From Penelope pileata (lineage: Eukaryota; Chordata; Aves; Galliformes; Cracidae): 64,000 bases of DNA. The notes beneath the pieces are model-generated. The model was not told the DNA's origin and made no database searches. It saw only the letters and a list, made by a program, of their open reading frames with translations. The stretch is from the NCBI GenBank assembly GCA_013396635.1, contig WBMW01005284.1, forward strand, positions 62,001 through 126,000, given 5' to 3'. A program made the position numbers and the translations under genes. Position 1 is the stretch's first letter, and each line of letters begins with the position of its first letter. Shown one piece after another: positions 23,754-37,322 of the stretch.

Positions 23754-24944
23754 TATATGTTCAAAGACTATATGGAATGACCACTGAAAATGACACAAAG
23801 TACTTTTGCTATTTATTACTAGTATATAAATGGCTGGTGTAAGCAGTGAAAACATGTTCTAAACAGATATTTGTTCTTAACATCTAATTTTGAAGTAGAA
23901 TTCATTTTCAGATTTAATGAAATAAATGAAGTAAATTTCATTAATATTTAGTGCTGCTAATTATTTATTATTTAGTGCTGCTATTATTATTAGTAACTGC
24001 TGTCTTGGTATAGCATCTGTAAGAGAAGGTGTTGTACTGCAGGGCAGATTTTTGAAAGATAGCTGGAGTCTTTTGGAGGGAGACCATTTCTGGAGTCTGA
24101 ATAGTTTAAAACTGATAAAAAGACCGTTTTAAATAGTGGGCAAAAATGCTTCAAAAGATATCTAGTTAATAATGGTCTGTTGGACACAGATGGCTCTGCA
24201 GCAATGCAAGTCTGGGGAAAGGAGTTTGAAACAGGAGCAGAAGGTAGCAAACCTGGTCTCCATTAAAAATTACAGGTGGTTCAAAAAGTAGCAGCTCTCA
24301 AAAGAAAATACCAATTATCAGAAGTAACTGTCTATGCAGACATACCTGGCTGGAATAGTTTGTGCTAGGACTTCTTCTTGGGCTTGAATTCAGGACTTTA
24401 CAGAAAAAGCTACAAAAGCCTGTTTGTAGGAATGGAGTGCCAGAGTTGGTGAAACACGTCTATACGTATCAAGCTGTGATAGCCTGCAGATGACAGTGTA
24501 TGTAGTTATGATAACTTGTGTTCTGGGATGTAAACTGTAGTAATGACTAAGACCAGGATGCTAAATTCTTGATGGACAAGATGGACCTGGACAAGCTGAT
24601 ACAAAATAGGAATCTATGTTTTGTGGAGTTAAAATCACAAGTGTTCATGGTGTTAGAACTAAAGAGCTTGCAGGGGAGTTTTACCAAAGACAGGAGACTA
24701 GGAGCAGCACTGCTAATCCATGGTGGGTTCCCTGGACAGCTTACCTGTGGAACTGGCAATAACTACTGGAACTGTGGCACAAACTAAAGGTCCTGGCTTG
24801 TGCTTTGAGAAGGGATACACTGTCTCCTTGGGGGTATCCTTACTAAGCAGGATGGGCTGTGCTGTTTTTCTTAACGGCGTTAAGGACACAGATGGGGCTT
24901 TGGGCACTGATCCACAGAGCTAGTGGACAATATCCCTGCTATTG

Positions 24945-25009
24945 ACATGAGGGTTGGAAATGATCTTTAAAGTCCCTTCCAACTCAAATCATGGTATGAT
25001 TCTACAATG
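24945..25009 (+). mobile_element. CR1 LINE 3'-end remnant
   Basis: It contains GGTTGGAAATGATCTTTAAA, then GTCCCTTCCAACTCAAATCA, and a final TGGTATGATTCTACAATG in place of the regular ATTCTATG tail. This is the CR1 3'-terminal signature in plus orientation, with a decayed tail. About 65 bp survive. Confidence 0.85.
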
Positions 25010-27619
25010 AGGGAGAACAGTTTTTTGAATATCAGATCTCCAGCCTGTCTCCTAGTTTATAAGGTTGAAGTTAATCTACTTTTTTCTTTTGAGGGCAGTG
25101 AATGGGCAGGTAGGAAAGGGGAGGAGTTACAAATATAATCCAATCATGCTTGATTGTTTCCATAATGAAAAAAAATCACTGTTTTGGCAGCTTAGTGCCA
25201 ACCATTCATAGATGATAATTCGATTACTTCCCTTGGACTTAGGAGGCATAACTTTTAGATTCCTTGGTAAGATAGAAAAGGGACATATAGACATAGCTGA
25301 GTCTCCTATATAATGGAAGAATCTCCTCTTTACTGAGGGTTGGACTTTCATGCTTTTGCAGAGGAATAGACTTTCAAAAGTCTGCGCTTTTTTCAATGTG
25401 GAATGAAATCATGTTCCCAAAACTTGAATCCTATCATAAAATAAAGCTCTGTTTTCTAAAAAGCTCTATTACATTAAGAAACAGAAGATTTAGCTTTCTA
25501 TTTCACTTTGCAGCATAACCTTAACTGTGCTCTAGTACTGAAAGCTGGCGTAGTAGGAAGATTGCCATATTACCTGGCAATGTTTCAATAATGAAATTTT
25601 TCAGTGTGCCAGTATGAATCTGCAGGGCACAAACCTGGAAAATGAATTTCATTCATACTTTTTTATTACTGATACTCTTCAAAAAAATATATACTGAGTT
25701 TAAAGGCTTTTGATCCATATCTGAATGTATAGACATACCATAAACTAACCAACAAATATTGAAGGGCTATATTTAAAGCCACTAGTGGTGAGGGGAAAAA
25801 AATCAATATCATTGTTTTCCGTTATTAAATTTTTCCTTAGGAGTTCAACAAAAGGATTTAAGACAAACTAAATGTCTAGTATTGTTAAGATAATTTAGTA
25901 CCCTAAGAACTAAAATGGTCTTTCACTGAATGTGATTTCCATATAGCTTGATCACTGACAAAGCAAATTAACCATTTTTCCTTAATGTTGCTGAGGTAAT
26001 TTGTCTTGCTTTTCATGATTTTTTGCTTGTGCTTTATTTTTTCTTTCCTCAGATGACACAACTTGAGTAGTTTCATGTTTTAATTTTCAACTTCTGCTGT
26101 TTTACTACTGTGCTGGGAAATTTACCAGTGCGCATAAATCAGGGTTATATCTTTACATGTTTCCTAATGCTGAACTCTCGAAGCACTTCAGTGCAAAGCT
26201 ATAAAAAATTTTAATTTCATGCCTTGTTTTTAATAATTTAGAAAATAAAAGCTTGAACCTGGATATTCTCTATTTAGTATTAATGGAGCAAGTGCTTGAT
26301 GTTGATATAAAATCGTGGAGAATCCAGTCTGAGCCATAAGTGAAAAGAGAGAAACCTTTATGTTGCTGTCAGTCCCATGAAGTCATGAGACATATTGGCT
26401 GCATGAGAGAGATGAGAGAGATCTTCCATGCAGTGGAAGGTTCCCCTAGTACAGCCTTTGCTTTCCTCTGCTTTTTGAAGGGTTTTCTTACACAATGCAG
26501 TGGCAGTTTTAGAGGTGACTCTTCAATGTCTTCCCTCATTTACCTTGTTCACCTTGCCGGTACAGGACTGAAGGATCCTTTGGAATGGAGATAGGTGTTT
26601 GTATTGCTCTCTTGCTATCATGAGTCATTTATTCTAGTACACATTTGTTTCGTATTCTACCCTAAGGGAGAGAAAAAGATAAATGCTTTACTTGGCTGAG
26701 AAAATTTAAATGGAAAAAGTCACACTTACCTTACCTCATTTGTTCTCACAGTGTGCCGTCAGCTTGTGGAAGAGAGGATGAGCAGAAACATTTAGTTTTC
26801 TCACTTGTCTAATGGAAAGAGACATGAAAAAGTCACTTGACTAATTATTTATGAATAAAAGCAAATTCGGTGACCTTGCTAGGCTTAAACAGCCTGAACT
26901 GCTCTATATATGCTTGGTGTATTTGCCTCTTTATGGAGTTTGCTTTCCTAGGGCATTTTGAAATAATCTGTTGCAAAGTTCTATTAATTTCTACTCTCTT
27001 CTCAGTCTTTAATTATCTATACTGCCTAAATTAAAACAAAAAATTAACTGACTCTCACATTATCCACAGTTGTAAGAAATTAACTGTTACTAGAATTGGT
27101 TCTGGCTCTTTGAAATCCTCTTTTGTCTCAGTGATTGAGACATTCTTTCTATTCCACTAGCTTTTTGCTTTAGAAAAAGAATTCTCCAAGCAACGTTTGG
27201 CTGTTGGCAAAGATATTGCTTTGTTATTACTACTTGTGTCCACAGAGATTTGCTGCATCTGTTTTATCTAAAATAACATTTATGTAAGTGGTCTATCAGT
27301 CATGCTTCTCCCTTGTGCTCTCAGGAATGAAATTATTACTCCAAATAGTTTTTAAATAGTCTATACCAACTGCATTAACTTCATCAAATGACATGAAATA
27401 CAGGAATTACCACACTGTCAGGATATAAAGTAAATAAGAGTAGGTCCAGAGATTCTTAGATGTTTCAACAGAGTTTGCCATGGGTTACTGAAGCTGGGGG
27501 CTGGCTGTTTTTGCTATGAAAGATATGTACTAAAATAGTGTTACAATTTTAGAGAGTTTCTACATAACTTCAGTTTGTCCTTTAAAATGGGCTTTGGTTT
27601 CACGCCAGGGTACTCAAAG
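25010..27619. other. AT-rich non-coding stretch
   Basis: No known repeat recognised. A string AGGAGGCATAACTTTTAG near 25241 resembles half of the mariner terminus but has no element attached. A minus-strand exon-like segment lies at 26735-26808. Confidence 0.5.
26735..26808 (-). other. exon-like segment, 74 nt, no full open frame (unproven)
   Basis: On the minus strand a pyrimidine-rich acceptor (CATGTCTCTTTCCATTAG) precedes 26808, and a tandem donor GAG/GTAAGGTAAGTG follows 26735. One frame is open for 23 codons but meets TGA one base before the donor, and the other two also stop. If real it would be a non-coding RNA exon or contain a stop codon; most likely a pseudo-exon. Confidence 0.13.
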
Positions 27620-27984
27620 AGCTGATGTGGTGAACAGCAAGTTGGATCTGAGTCAGCATGTGTCCTGGCAGCCAAAAGGGCCAGCTGTACCCGGGGGTGC
27701 CCCAGGCCCAGCACTGCCGGGCGAGGGCAGGGATCATCCCGCTCTGCTCTGTGCTGTGCGGCCTCACCTCGAGCACTGCGTGCAGTTGTGGGTGCCACAA
27801 TATAAGAATGATAGAAAACCTTTAGAAAGCATCCAGGGGAGGGCTGTGAAGATGGTGAAGGGCTAGGAGAGCAAGACGTATGAGGAGCAGCTGAGGCCAC
27901 TTTGTTCAGCCCAGAGCGGAGCAGGCTGAGGGGAGGCCTCATGGTGGCCTGCAGCCCCTCACAGCGAGCGGAGGGGCAGTGCTG
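27620..27984 (+). mobile_element. CR1 LINE fragment, reverse-transcriptase C-terminal region
   Basis: The translated plus strand shows the conserved C-terminal part of CR1 ORF2: VVNSKLDLSQ near the start, then RPHLEHCVQLWVPQYKND, then SIQGRAVKMVKG, with a stop at 27864-27866. Downstream bases still resemble the CR1 continuation (TATGAGGAGCAGCTGAGG, then GAGGCTGAG-like and GGGAGGCCTCAT). Frame shifts, the internal stop and missing 5' and 3' ends show it is dead. The GC content stands well above its surroundings. The minus-strand 151-codon frame over the same region is its shadow. Confidence 0.9.
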
Positions 27985-30900
27985 AGAATGTTGCAAGAAA
28001 TTTGATGACCAGAGCTTAATTGGCAGTCAGAATCTTTATGTAATTTTAGTAGCTGAAGGAACATTTGTACTCTGAACTGAGTATCTGTATTGAAGTTTGT
28101 CAAAGTATGAGTAGAGGAGTTGGATGCACATTTGCAACCTTTCCCCAGTGTTGGACAACTTTGATTCAATGGGGCAAAAAAATAAAGTAATGCAGGCTTT
28201 TATTGTATGTCTTATATACCTGAGAAAAGTTACAGGGGAAAACTCTGGCTGTGTGAGAGCACAGCAGCAGCGTTGTAACCGAGTTAATACATAGTACAGT
28301 AAAGTAGTTGGTGGCATTGTGCCTCGTTTTTAGGGGTATAAGAGGCAGTAAAAAAGGAGAAATATTTTGGCTTCCCCATATAGGAAGTTAAAAGGACATT
28401 ATAGTTAGAAGAGCAGGAAATCCTGCTAAATAATAAGTCTCCTTAAGTAAGCTCTGTATGTGGGGGGGGGAAGCCAGGCTTAGCCAATAAACCTAGAACT
28501 AGGAAGGATCCATGAATTCTGTCCTATTGTAAACGAGACTGCAGAAGAGAGCGTCTACATGCATCTATGGTTGTGCACATTCAATCTGGCTCTGTATGAG
28601 GAAGATGGGAAGGTCTGAGAGGAGAAAACACCAGTTTCTTGCTTAAAAAACGTATATACTCTCAGGACTAAAGCATGGGGGATGCTGTCAGTGAAGGCAG
28701 ATCAGTGACAATTTGCTGGAAGAGACTGATATCTTTTAACAAGGATGTTTAAGCAAATAGTTACGCTGATTTTGTTGTTCGCCTTTTAAATGTGTGCATA
28801 ATGTGCTTGCAATCCAGACAGTGGGAAAGTAGACTTGTAGTCTTCTGATGCTTATCCTTTCCAATGGGTGAGACGGTAAACAAATAGTCTGACTTCTGTA
28901 AAGAGGAGTTTATATTGCTTGTGTCTGGATTATACATAAAAGCATCAATTTTATGCAAGTTGCTGATGTTATAAGCGTTATGTTGCACATCATCTTTGCT
29001 TCAGAGATTTACAGCCTGCTAACAATTATGTTAATTTCACGTGTTGTGTGCACTGCAAGTCATATCTATCTACCCATGCTTCGTGTGCTTCATGAGTGAA
29101 AGGAAGTGACCCTGACCTTGAATTGTGAGCATGCACCTGGATTTCAAATGCTTGCAGATACTTCACTGCAGCTAATCTTCAGGCATGGAAAGCTATTAGC
29201 ACCAGTGAATAATAATTCAGTGTAACAGAAGTGAGGTCTTTCATTTTATCAGTATGCTTAATAGACTTCTCTGCTGCATAAAAAGAAGTGTTTTAATTTT
29301 ACTAGAGGAATCTTTTACAAGTTAATTTTATAAATATGTTAATAGCCATGGGAGTACTTGAAAGAATTAGACAAGTTCTCATTTTTCTTAAACTCTGGAA
29401 ACCACCTTTTTAGTGCTGCATTAAAAGCAATTTGTATTAGTCGGTGTCTGTGGTTTGCTCCGTTTTTGTAGAGCTCTCATAGTCCCAGAACATTTTTGCA
29501 ATTTTAGGTGTTTTCAAAGCTACTAATGAAGAGCACTTTATTACATCTAGACATTAATAAAACTAGAGATATATATACTAAACAAAAATGGCAAAGTTTA
29601 TATTGAGATAACACCCAAAGGATAAAATTAGTTACTCTGTTGTATAAATTGTGTATTTCCAAAGGTCAAAATGGATGTCTTAAATTGTCATAATTAAGTA
29701 TTCTCAAAAATAAAATCTGAAGTGACATGTTTATACTGTGTCATTAGATGCATTTGCTACAGTAAGTAGCAGAATTCTATTGATACCATAAAGAGGTACG
29801 GAGAAATGACGCGATTTTCTGCCAGATATTGTAAAAAATATATATACACTTTTTCAGACTAACTATAGTTTTTTAAAGAGCCCTCAGGTTTACTTTTTAC
29901 GGGGGAAACAATAAGAGGGAAAAAAAATCTGTTAAATATGCAACACTCACCCTGTTATCAGTGTTAGAACTCCTGACTTGGTAGAAAGGAAATATTATTT
30001 CTCTTACAGAAACCTCTTTGGTTATTAGTAACAAGAACATATTAAATTTGATATGCTCTTTGTCAGAAAATTCCAAATTATGTTCTCAATTTTTTCTACT
30101 TCCTTTTGCCTTCCAGTGACATACAGGCACTCTGATCTCAAAGACATTGAGAGATCTTCTGCTACTGCCTTGGAATAGGAAATCCAACAATACAGCTGTT
30201 CAAAAACCCACAAAAATTTGATGGGAAGCAGAGTGCAAAATGTTTTGATTAATGCTTCAATTCTCTGCCTGAGTGCCACGGTGCCACAAGTCCTGATTTA
30301 GCACTAGCAGTCAACCATTGACTTGAAATATAGGGTTTAACCCTAAATGTTTGTGATGATTCACCTTCTCAAATTTGAAATGCATTTGGCTGTCAGTGCT
30401 GCATGTACTATAAATACTGAGATTTGACTGCAAAAATTTTATCTATTTCCTGCAAATAGCCTTTCCTCTTCTTTTTTCTATCCTGGGCATGATAAAAGAT
30501 CTGAGATCAAGATTTGTAGTTTCATTACTGAAGAAATGGTTATGCTGAATGAAAACATGGAATTTCTCTTCCACTCCTCTCTTTCCTGTCACTCTGCAAA
30601 TGCCCAAATTTGAGCTACAGAGGAGTTTCCTAGAAACAAGACATATCTAAACTGTCATAGATAAGGCTTCTTGTTCTCATCTTGTGTAATTTCTCTCTAA
30701 ATGCAGTTTGTGACTTTAGCAAACTGAGATAAACCTATATGGAAATCAATAGCAAACCACTGATGAGATTCAGTGGGATACTACATCTCTTTTGGAATCA
30801 TGGGAAATATGCAGAAATGAGGCTGGTTTTGCTAAAGGAAAAGTACCAATCGTGATTTGTTCTGTAAAAACCTTGGGTATGTGATTGTTCTTTAACCTTT

Positions 30901-33900
30901 ATATTCTGAATTTTTCAAAGGGACAGGAGCCCTTCAGTACTTGTAGAAACAAGGGATGTTCTCTTCTACCCTTCCAAAGAGGAGTTTATTTTTATCTCCT
31001 TTTACTACTAAGGCACTAATTAGCCATGATCAAGTCAACACTGTGATTTTTTTTGTTTAACACCATGGCTGAATACAAATGCCTTTGAAGTGTAATGTAA
31101 TGTCATTCACACTGAAGGAATTGAAGGTTTGAATCAAGAGATGCATGTTTTTGATCAAAGGGCTAGCTGCTTTGTCACTTTTGTTAAGACTGAGGTGCTA
31201 TATATATGACCTCAATTTCCATGTAGAAAACTTCAGTTTTAAAATTATTTTGGAATTTTGACAAATTTTGTTTTTTTGTGCTTTTTCTACTGTTTCAAAA
31301 TTATTTCTGCATGTTTCTGAGAACTGAAGATGCAATAATTTCATCTATGTTTCTTGAAATATAAGCTACTATGCACTATTAAGAGATGGAGGAATATTAA
31401 TGGAGTTATTTGGCAACTGAGTGATAGGTTGAATAAAAATCCACTTCATTGCATAATAGCCATTTCAGTTGTTGTGCTGGCAAGTTTTTTACAGGTTGAT
31501 GTTATATGTATACACATACATTTGGAAAGTGGATGTGTATGAAAGTGAAGGGTGCTTTTAAAGCACTGGTACAGCACATCAAACTCAGGCTTTAGATGGA
31601 CTGTTACAGTGCTGCATTGGGTTGAAACAGAGAGGGATTTGCTTCTGCCTGCGAAAGTTGTCCAGATCCTTTTGACTCATGCTGGAAGGCAAAATAAAAG
31701 TAGTTGTAGTGAAGATTTATATCTCAAACTGATGCCTGCTTCATGATGCTGTGTATATTTGCACATCTGTCTTCCTACAAAGCTTGAGTTCAGATCACAT
31801 GAATTGTTGGCTGAAACTGATACTTTGATTGCAGACATTGTGCTCACGCTGCTTTATGTACTGTTTGTTCATATCTGTACTTAGTTTGGATGGGATTTTT
31901 TTACTATCACTTTCATCTTCAAAAAAATTGTAGCTCATTTGGATAAAGTGGTTCTTCCCAGATGAAAAATATATATATACGATTTTCTTCCTCCCTCAAT
32001 GAATAGAACAATAAGAATAGAAAAATGGAAAATGCTTTGGTTCGGAAGGGTAGTTACGCTTTCCTGATTTTCTAAGGGGACAAATGTCAGATAGGAAACT
32101 GATCTTAGTGAACTGCAAAAGTTCTTCAAGTTTAGAGCTCTCTTAACCAAAGCAAACCCACATTACCTTCAGTTGGAAGTATGAAATCTGAAAAGAATAA
32201 GAAAATCAATTTAAAAATAGCGTGGATGCGTGATTTTTGAAACACGAAAAATATTCACATCACAAACTAGACTCAAGTCCTAATCAACTGAGTATGGAAT
32301 AACAATAGATGATTCATCTTGCTTTTCTAGGAATAACCAGTGTACACAGATTGCATACCAAAATGTCTGAAGAATTCATTTGCAGCCTGTCTACAGGATA
32401 GAATTTATTTGCAGAGAATTTGATAAAATTTACTTGATTTAGGTTGAAGTATATTTTACAAATGAGGAATATATCTATTTATTTATCCCTCTGTACATAT
32501 TTCCATCCCAAAGTGACATAGCAGCATTCATTCAACTGCCGTGGAGAATCTGAAAAAAATGGAGATCTTTTGGAAGACTTCTGCTCTTTGTTGGGATATA
32601 AAGACTCATAGTGGTTATACTCCTGAACTCTCTGTGCCCTTTTTGTATGGTTTCTCTGCTTGATACTAAGTGGGCTGTTATTTGGATGTTCTGTGCTTTT
32701 AAATTGCTTTTTGTCTGGAAATCCTGCTGATTAAAAGATCTGCAGAATGAACATTTGTTGCTTGGTAATTTTACGAAAAGCTGGCAGGCACTTTCTATTT
32801 TATCTCTGATTTGTGACCTTTGCATAATAGGTATTACCTTATTAAGGGTAGAAAAATTTCCAGATGGTTTAATGGTCTTTCATACAGACCATAATGGTGG
32901 TCATAGGAAAATCTGAAAAGGAGCAAATATTTGGGCGACCAGGTAAGATAAATTGAATGAAATTGTAGAAATTTAAGTTGTAAAACTGGCTGGACCTGCA
33001 AGAGGAATCACTTTGGACTTGAATGAAGCTCAGAACTGACATGAAGTCGATATTTGGTAACCTTGTTTCCTGGCCTGATAGTACCTACCTGCACGCAAGA
33101 AACAAAGACACAATGCTTTGTAATGGTTCATTCCAAAGGACAACTGAGTATGTATTAATGTACTTACAATTACTCTGGACTAGCAAAAATGTACTTACCC
33201 AAATACTACCTATCGTCTACAGTGCATTTGATAGATATCTAAGGAAATCTTGCTTCTGAGAAAGAACAGTGTGTCCATGGTAGATCACAGGTGAGCAAAA
33301 GAGATCTTCAGTCCTGGTGAATTCAGAGGGGTGGTAGCTGAATCTAGATCAAGGAAAGCTGCCAAGCAGTTCCAAAGAGGCTGGATCAGAGGCTGGTGCC
33401 TCATTTGTGGAGCTCATTAAGTGTTTGAGATAGAAGCAGAGTCATTTCCTCAGATAATGCAGCAATCCAAAGTGATATGGCAATCGCAGGTGCGAACAAA
33501 GCAGATTCACCAGTGTATGACTGTGCTATGCTATAAGCAGTGCTGATGGCACGACTGCAGTCAGGGTCAGAGCTCTGTGGAATTGATCCACGACAGCTCT
33601 GTTAGTACAGGAAATGTGCAGGGGTGTTCCTGCCCTACATAGCTGCACAGCCAGAAATGAGAGTAGTGGCTTTACTTAGTTTTGTGGTTCTCCAAAATAT
33701 CACAAATACGTAAAACAAACTGTCCTGAAAAAAATCTTCACAGTTGTTTGGTTATTTATATCTTTGTATATATTTTATATCTTTATATCTTTACTGCTTG
33801 GAATCATTCCGTTGAATTAAAAACAGCCAAGCATATTGAAATATTGAAATGAACGATGAGCAACAAAGGTAGAGATCTGTGCTTTGTTTTTTTCTGTGCC

Positions 33901-34051
33901 TCTTACCATATTCCTTAACTTTCCACTTTCAACTAATGTAGTCTGTTCGAGGGATGGAGAATGAGTATTTGATCTGAGGAGGACAGAAATTCTGCTATAT
34001 AAGATAAAAGCGACTGGGTGAAAGTGTCATTTGTCTTCTTTTTTTTTTTTT

Positions 34052-34052
34052 N
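34052..34052. other. single unresolved base (N)
   Basis: One N directly follows a run of 13 T at 34039-34051. It may be an uncertain homopolymer length or a nominal gap. Confidence 0.95.
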
Positions 34053-37000
34053 ATAGATATAGGCTGATGTTTGGAGCAGTTAGAATGTGTCATTTGGGCT
34101 TAAAATACTAATAGACGATAATTGAAAGTGCTGGCCCTAAGCTCAGTATCTATCACAGATCTTTGTGGTTTGTGCTAGCATGTTATTCCTCCTCTCCCAG
34201 GCTTCAAATTGGTGCCAGGTGGAGAACAACGAAGCAACTCTTTGGGAGAAGCCAACTCCTGGTGTTACAGTTAACAGCAAATCACAATTGCCTTTGGTCA
34301 AGTTGGGGTTTTGGCTGTTGTCTGACCAACTGAGTACATGTTTCAGCATGGTGTTAGTCGTTGGCTTTTAACTGCCTGGCAAACACAGATCATCATGATA
34401 TCAGACCTTTGGTGCTCTACCCTCTGGCTTTTGGTTGAACAGAGAACTCAATGTAAATCTCAGACCATATGCTCGGAGTTACCTATGGGACTGTCATTAG
34501 CACACAGATGAAATGGCTGTGCCAGGCATGTCTGTGACAGCAGATTTTCACTGAAAAGATGAGGCTGCTGAGTAACTTCTTTTTATGTAAGTATGGGATG
34601 CAAAGTTTTTATGGGAATTTAGTCTAGCCTGTAACTAATGTCTTGTAAAATAAATATCCGTGAGACTCTGTGTGATTCTTTACTATTAAGGCCCTTGAAG
34701 ATGCACTTAAATTCTTAAATTTAATGTTTGCCCTTTTTTTTTTTAATCTTTTAGTGGAAAGATATGCACCCTTGAAGTTTTTACTCTGTAATTTCCTTGA
34801 AATGATAAAATAGAGTTTTAAAACTGCTTTTGGAGCAACTGATTTTTTTTTACTGTAACCAAAATAAATAAATAGTAATTAAAAAAAAAAACATAAAGGC
34901 TTTAGAATAGCAAGGTGATATTTTTTCTTTTTTAACTTTTTTGGTAGGGGGGAAGATAAGAATCCACCTCTTGAGTAGAATAACGTGTACACTTTTCTTG
35001 AGATTGTCTTTGCTTCAAGCAATATGGACCAGTGAAGACTTCCTTTGAGCCTGAATTTGGTAATAGACAGTGGATTGTGAAAATGTTGCCAACAAAAAGA
35101 ACTTGCACTCTTTCCTGATCAACTGTCTGGACTTCGTTCCTGTTACTATAGGCAAAATAGCAGTAAAGTTTTAAAGGAAAGGCACAGTAGGGAGAGGGGA
35201 AAATGCCCAGAGCTCACTTTGTAAGCTGTGAGTTACAAAGCTGGAAGAGGCACAGTCCTTCTGCAGCCACTGTGCCTACAAAGCAGTGCCAGTCACAGCT
35301 GGTACTGAAATGAAAAACCACCTAAAAAGGCAATATAAGAACATAGCTAAATGCCAGACTGTGGCAGAATTTTATACAGGCATTGTAAGATCAGAAATCA
35401 GTGAAACAGATTGAAGTGATTTGCTGTCTTTACAGAAAACTGCAGCAAAAGTGGAATTGGACTCTTTTTATCACCTCAGCACAAAATCACAATGTAACAG
35501 CAATGGTTCCTGTAAATTTGTCAGGGAAGCCTCTGTACAAGGCATGTCCAGTTCCTTTCTTGAAGAGACACTGCTTCAAAAATACAGAAATTTTCTGGCT
35601 TCCAATTCAAAGACAATTTCAAATATAAATTCATGTCAAAGAATTAGGGCCTATGGCAATGGTTCTCAGTCTTGCAGTAGGAAATGCACCATGATGATGA
35701 GGGACTGGAAAGGTAACCTTAAGCTGTTTTTAACGGGCTTTCCTTCCAAAGCAGTAGATCATGAGATACTTCTTTATAAGTAGTGTTAAATGAAATTAAA
35801 GGTACTTTTTAACACTGCAAGATTGACTACACACACACATGGACACACGAAGTAGGCTTCTACAAGGTGTTTAACTAATCTGAGCAAGTCCTTAAGATGA
35901 AAAGGAAAGGGCAAGAAGCATCACTACTTTGCTAAAATATTTATAGAAATCTACAGCCAACTTACAGAGTTTTTGAAGATCAAGAATCTCTCTTATCTAC
36001 CTCTATAGGCTCAGGAATCAAAACTTAACTTTCATATTAGTCTCTAAGAAAAGGAACATTTTCAATGTGGGGGTAAAAAAAAAAGAGAAAATCTTTCATC
36101 TATACCAACTCCCTGATGCACATCCACATTTGAAAGTCACCTTCATAAAGTCCATGTAACTGTGCTTCCTGAGACTCAAGCATGGGGAAAATACGGCTTC
36201 CAGAGAAGGCCAGATCTTGTGACGTTGCTGTAGACACCAGCTCATACGGGATCTGATAGGCCTTGCTGCCACTAAATGAACGTAAATAGCCTGCAAAGTG
36301 CTGAAGCAGCAGGCTCGGTGTTGTGATAGTTGGATACTCACTAATGTATCTGACATCACTAGACAGTCAGCACATCTACTGTGCTGGGAGTCAGGGAAGT
36401 TAATTGGCAGTGAATGGCTAGTTGTCTTGGAGAATTTGGGCTCAAATGAGTGTTATACCAAAACCCCTTCAGGAGCAGTAGTCCTATGGATGAACTTTTG
36501 CCTTTGCCCTTTTTGCATGTCAAAAAATTTCAGCCCAACTTGGCAAGAATTTCAAAGCTATCCTACAATATTGATGAATATGGATGGCTCAGTAGAGAGG
36601 GAAGAGGTTATTAGCCCATGTGTTCACATTATGTTATACTCTAAACTTCAAGAGAGAGCAACCAATGTAAGGAAGCACAAATTTGGTCCTGCTCTCTGTC
36701 ACACTCTGAAGAACCTAGTCATGAGGTACAAAGTTTTAAGAAACCCATTTTCATTAATTCTGCTACTTGTGAAGTTCCTTGTTTAATTATGTAATTTTAA
36801 GTACACTCTGAAGTCATTTCCTACTTGGACCTGGGTCTACTAATATGGTATTGAAATCTTCCAAAATAGGTTAACAGTTTAACACCTCCTTTGTGAAGTC
36901 ACTGCTTGAGAGCTTAGAATTAGGATGCTAAGGTAGCAATATCCAGTGTTACACTGCTACGTATGTAAACATTCAGTAGCTGTGTGCTTGCAAGTATCCC

Positions 37001-37055
37001 AGCATCATGTGTGAAACGAAACTGTGACAAGATAGCATGTTCTTAAAATAAGATT

Positions 37056-37072
37056 AAAAAAAAAAAAAAAAA
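37056..37072. repeat. poly(A) run
   Basis: Seventeen A residues followed by CAACCATC. No retroelement body recognised upstream. Confidence 0.9.
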
Positions 37073-37271
37073 CAACCATCACATTTTAGCTTATTAGCAA
37101 CTCTTGAAGAAGATATCTGGTTGTGTTACAGTTAGCTAAAAGGCACTGTTGACATAATGCTAGATGTAGGAGACTATAATCCTTGACTGTTCTTAAAATA
37201 TAGAAAGTAGATACAAATTAAACTTGCTTCCAAGCAATACACTTAACTAGGCATTAATGAAAAACAGTGAG

Positions 37272-37322
37272 GAACTCAGAATAGTCAGGATTGGAAGGGA
37301 CCACTTGGGATGAACTCAAGGG
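37272..37322 (-). mobile_element. CR1 LINE 3'-end remnant
   Basis: CAGAATAGTCAGGATTGGAA followed by GGGACCACTTGGGATGAAC is the reverse complement of the CR1 3' end, with the TTCCAA and CTATTCTG elements visible on the minus strand. About 50 bp remain and the ATTCTATG tail is nearly gone. Confidence 0.7.

Larger units (their letters stand above)
16588..24944. other. AT-rich non-coding stretch
   Basis: Mostly unique-looking sequence, very AT-rich around 16680-17060, with many TAAT-type motifs. It holds homopolymer runs (17263-17279, 19246-19260, 22193-22229), small local duplications near 23715-23753 and 23945-23983, and exon-like segments at 18534-18687 (-) and 23639-23705 (+). The minus-strand frame at 22648-22845 looks moderately protein-like, but no family was recognised. 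Confidence 0.5.
27985..37271. other. AT-rich non-coding stretch with one N
   Basis: No recognisable gene or repeat family in over 9 kb. It contains short (TA)n patches (29565, 29840, 31200, 31965), an isolated N at 34052 after 13 T residues, and poly(A) at 37056-37072. The 162-codon frame at 36298-36786 (+) has no recognisable motif. Confidence 0.55.

Noticed and set aside
25238..25260. AGGAGGCATAACTTTTAG as a fourth mariner terminus
   Set aside because: Only part of the terminus matches and neither element body nor the opposite end is nearby.
27541..27996. 151-codon minus-strand open frame
   Set aside because: It is antisense to the CR1 reverse-transcriptase fragment, whose sense strand shows the recognisable residues.
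36298..36786. 162-codon plus-strand open frame
   Set aside because: No known motif, composition of random translation, and no supporting splice signals.
792..37072. Poly(A)/poly(T) runs as SINE or processed-pseudogene tails
   Set aside because: No tRNA- or 5S-like body, no target-site duplications and no coding remnant were seen next to them; CR1 itself does not end in poly(A).
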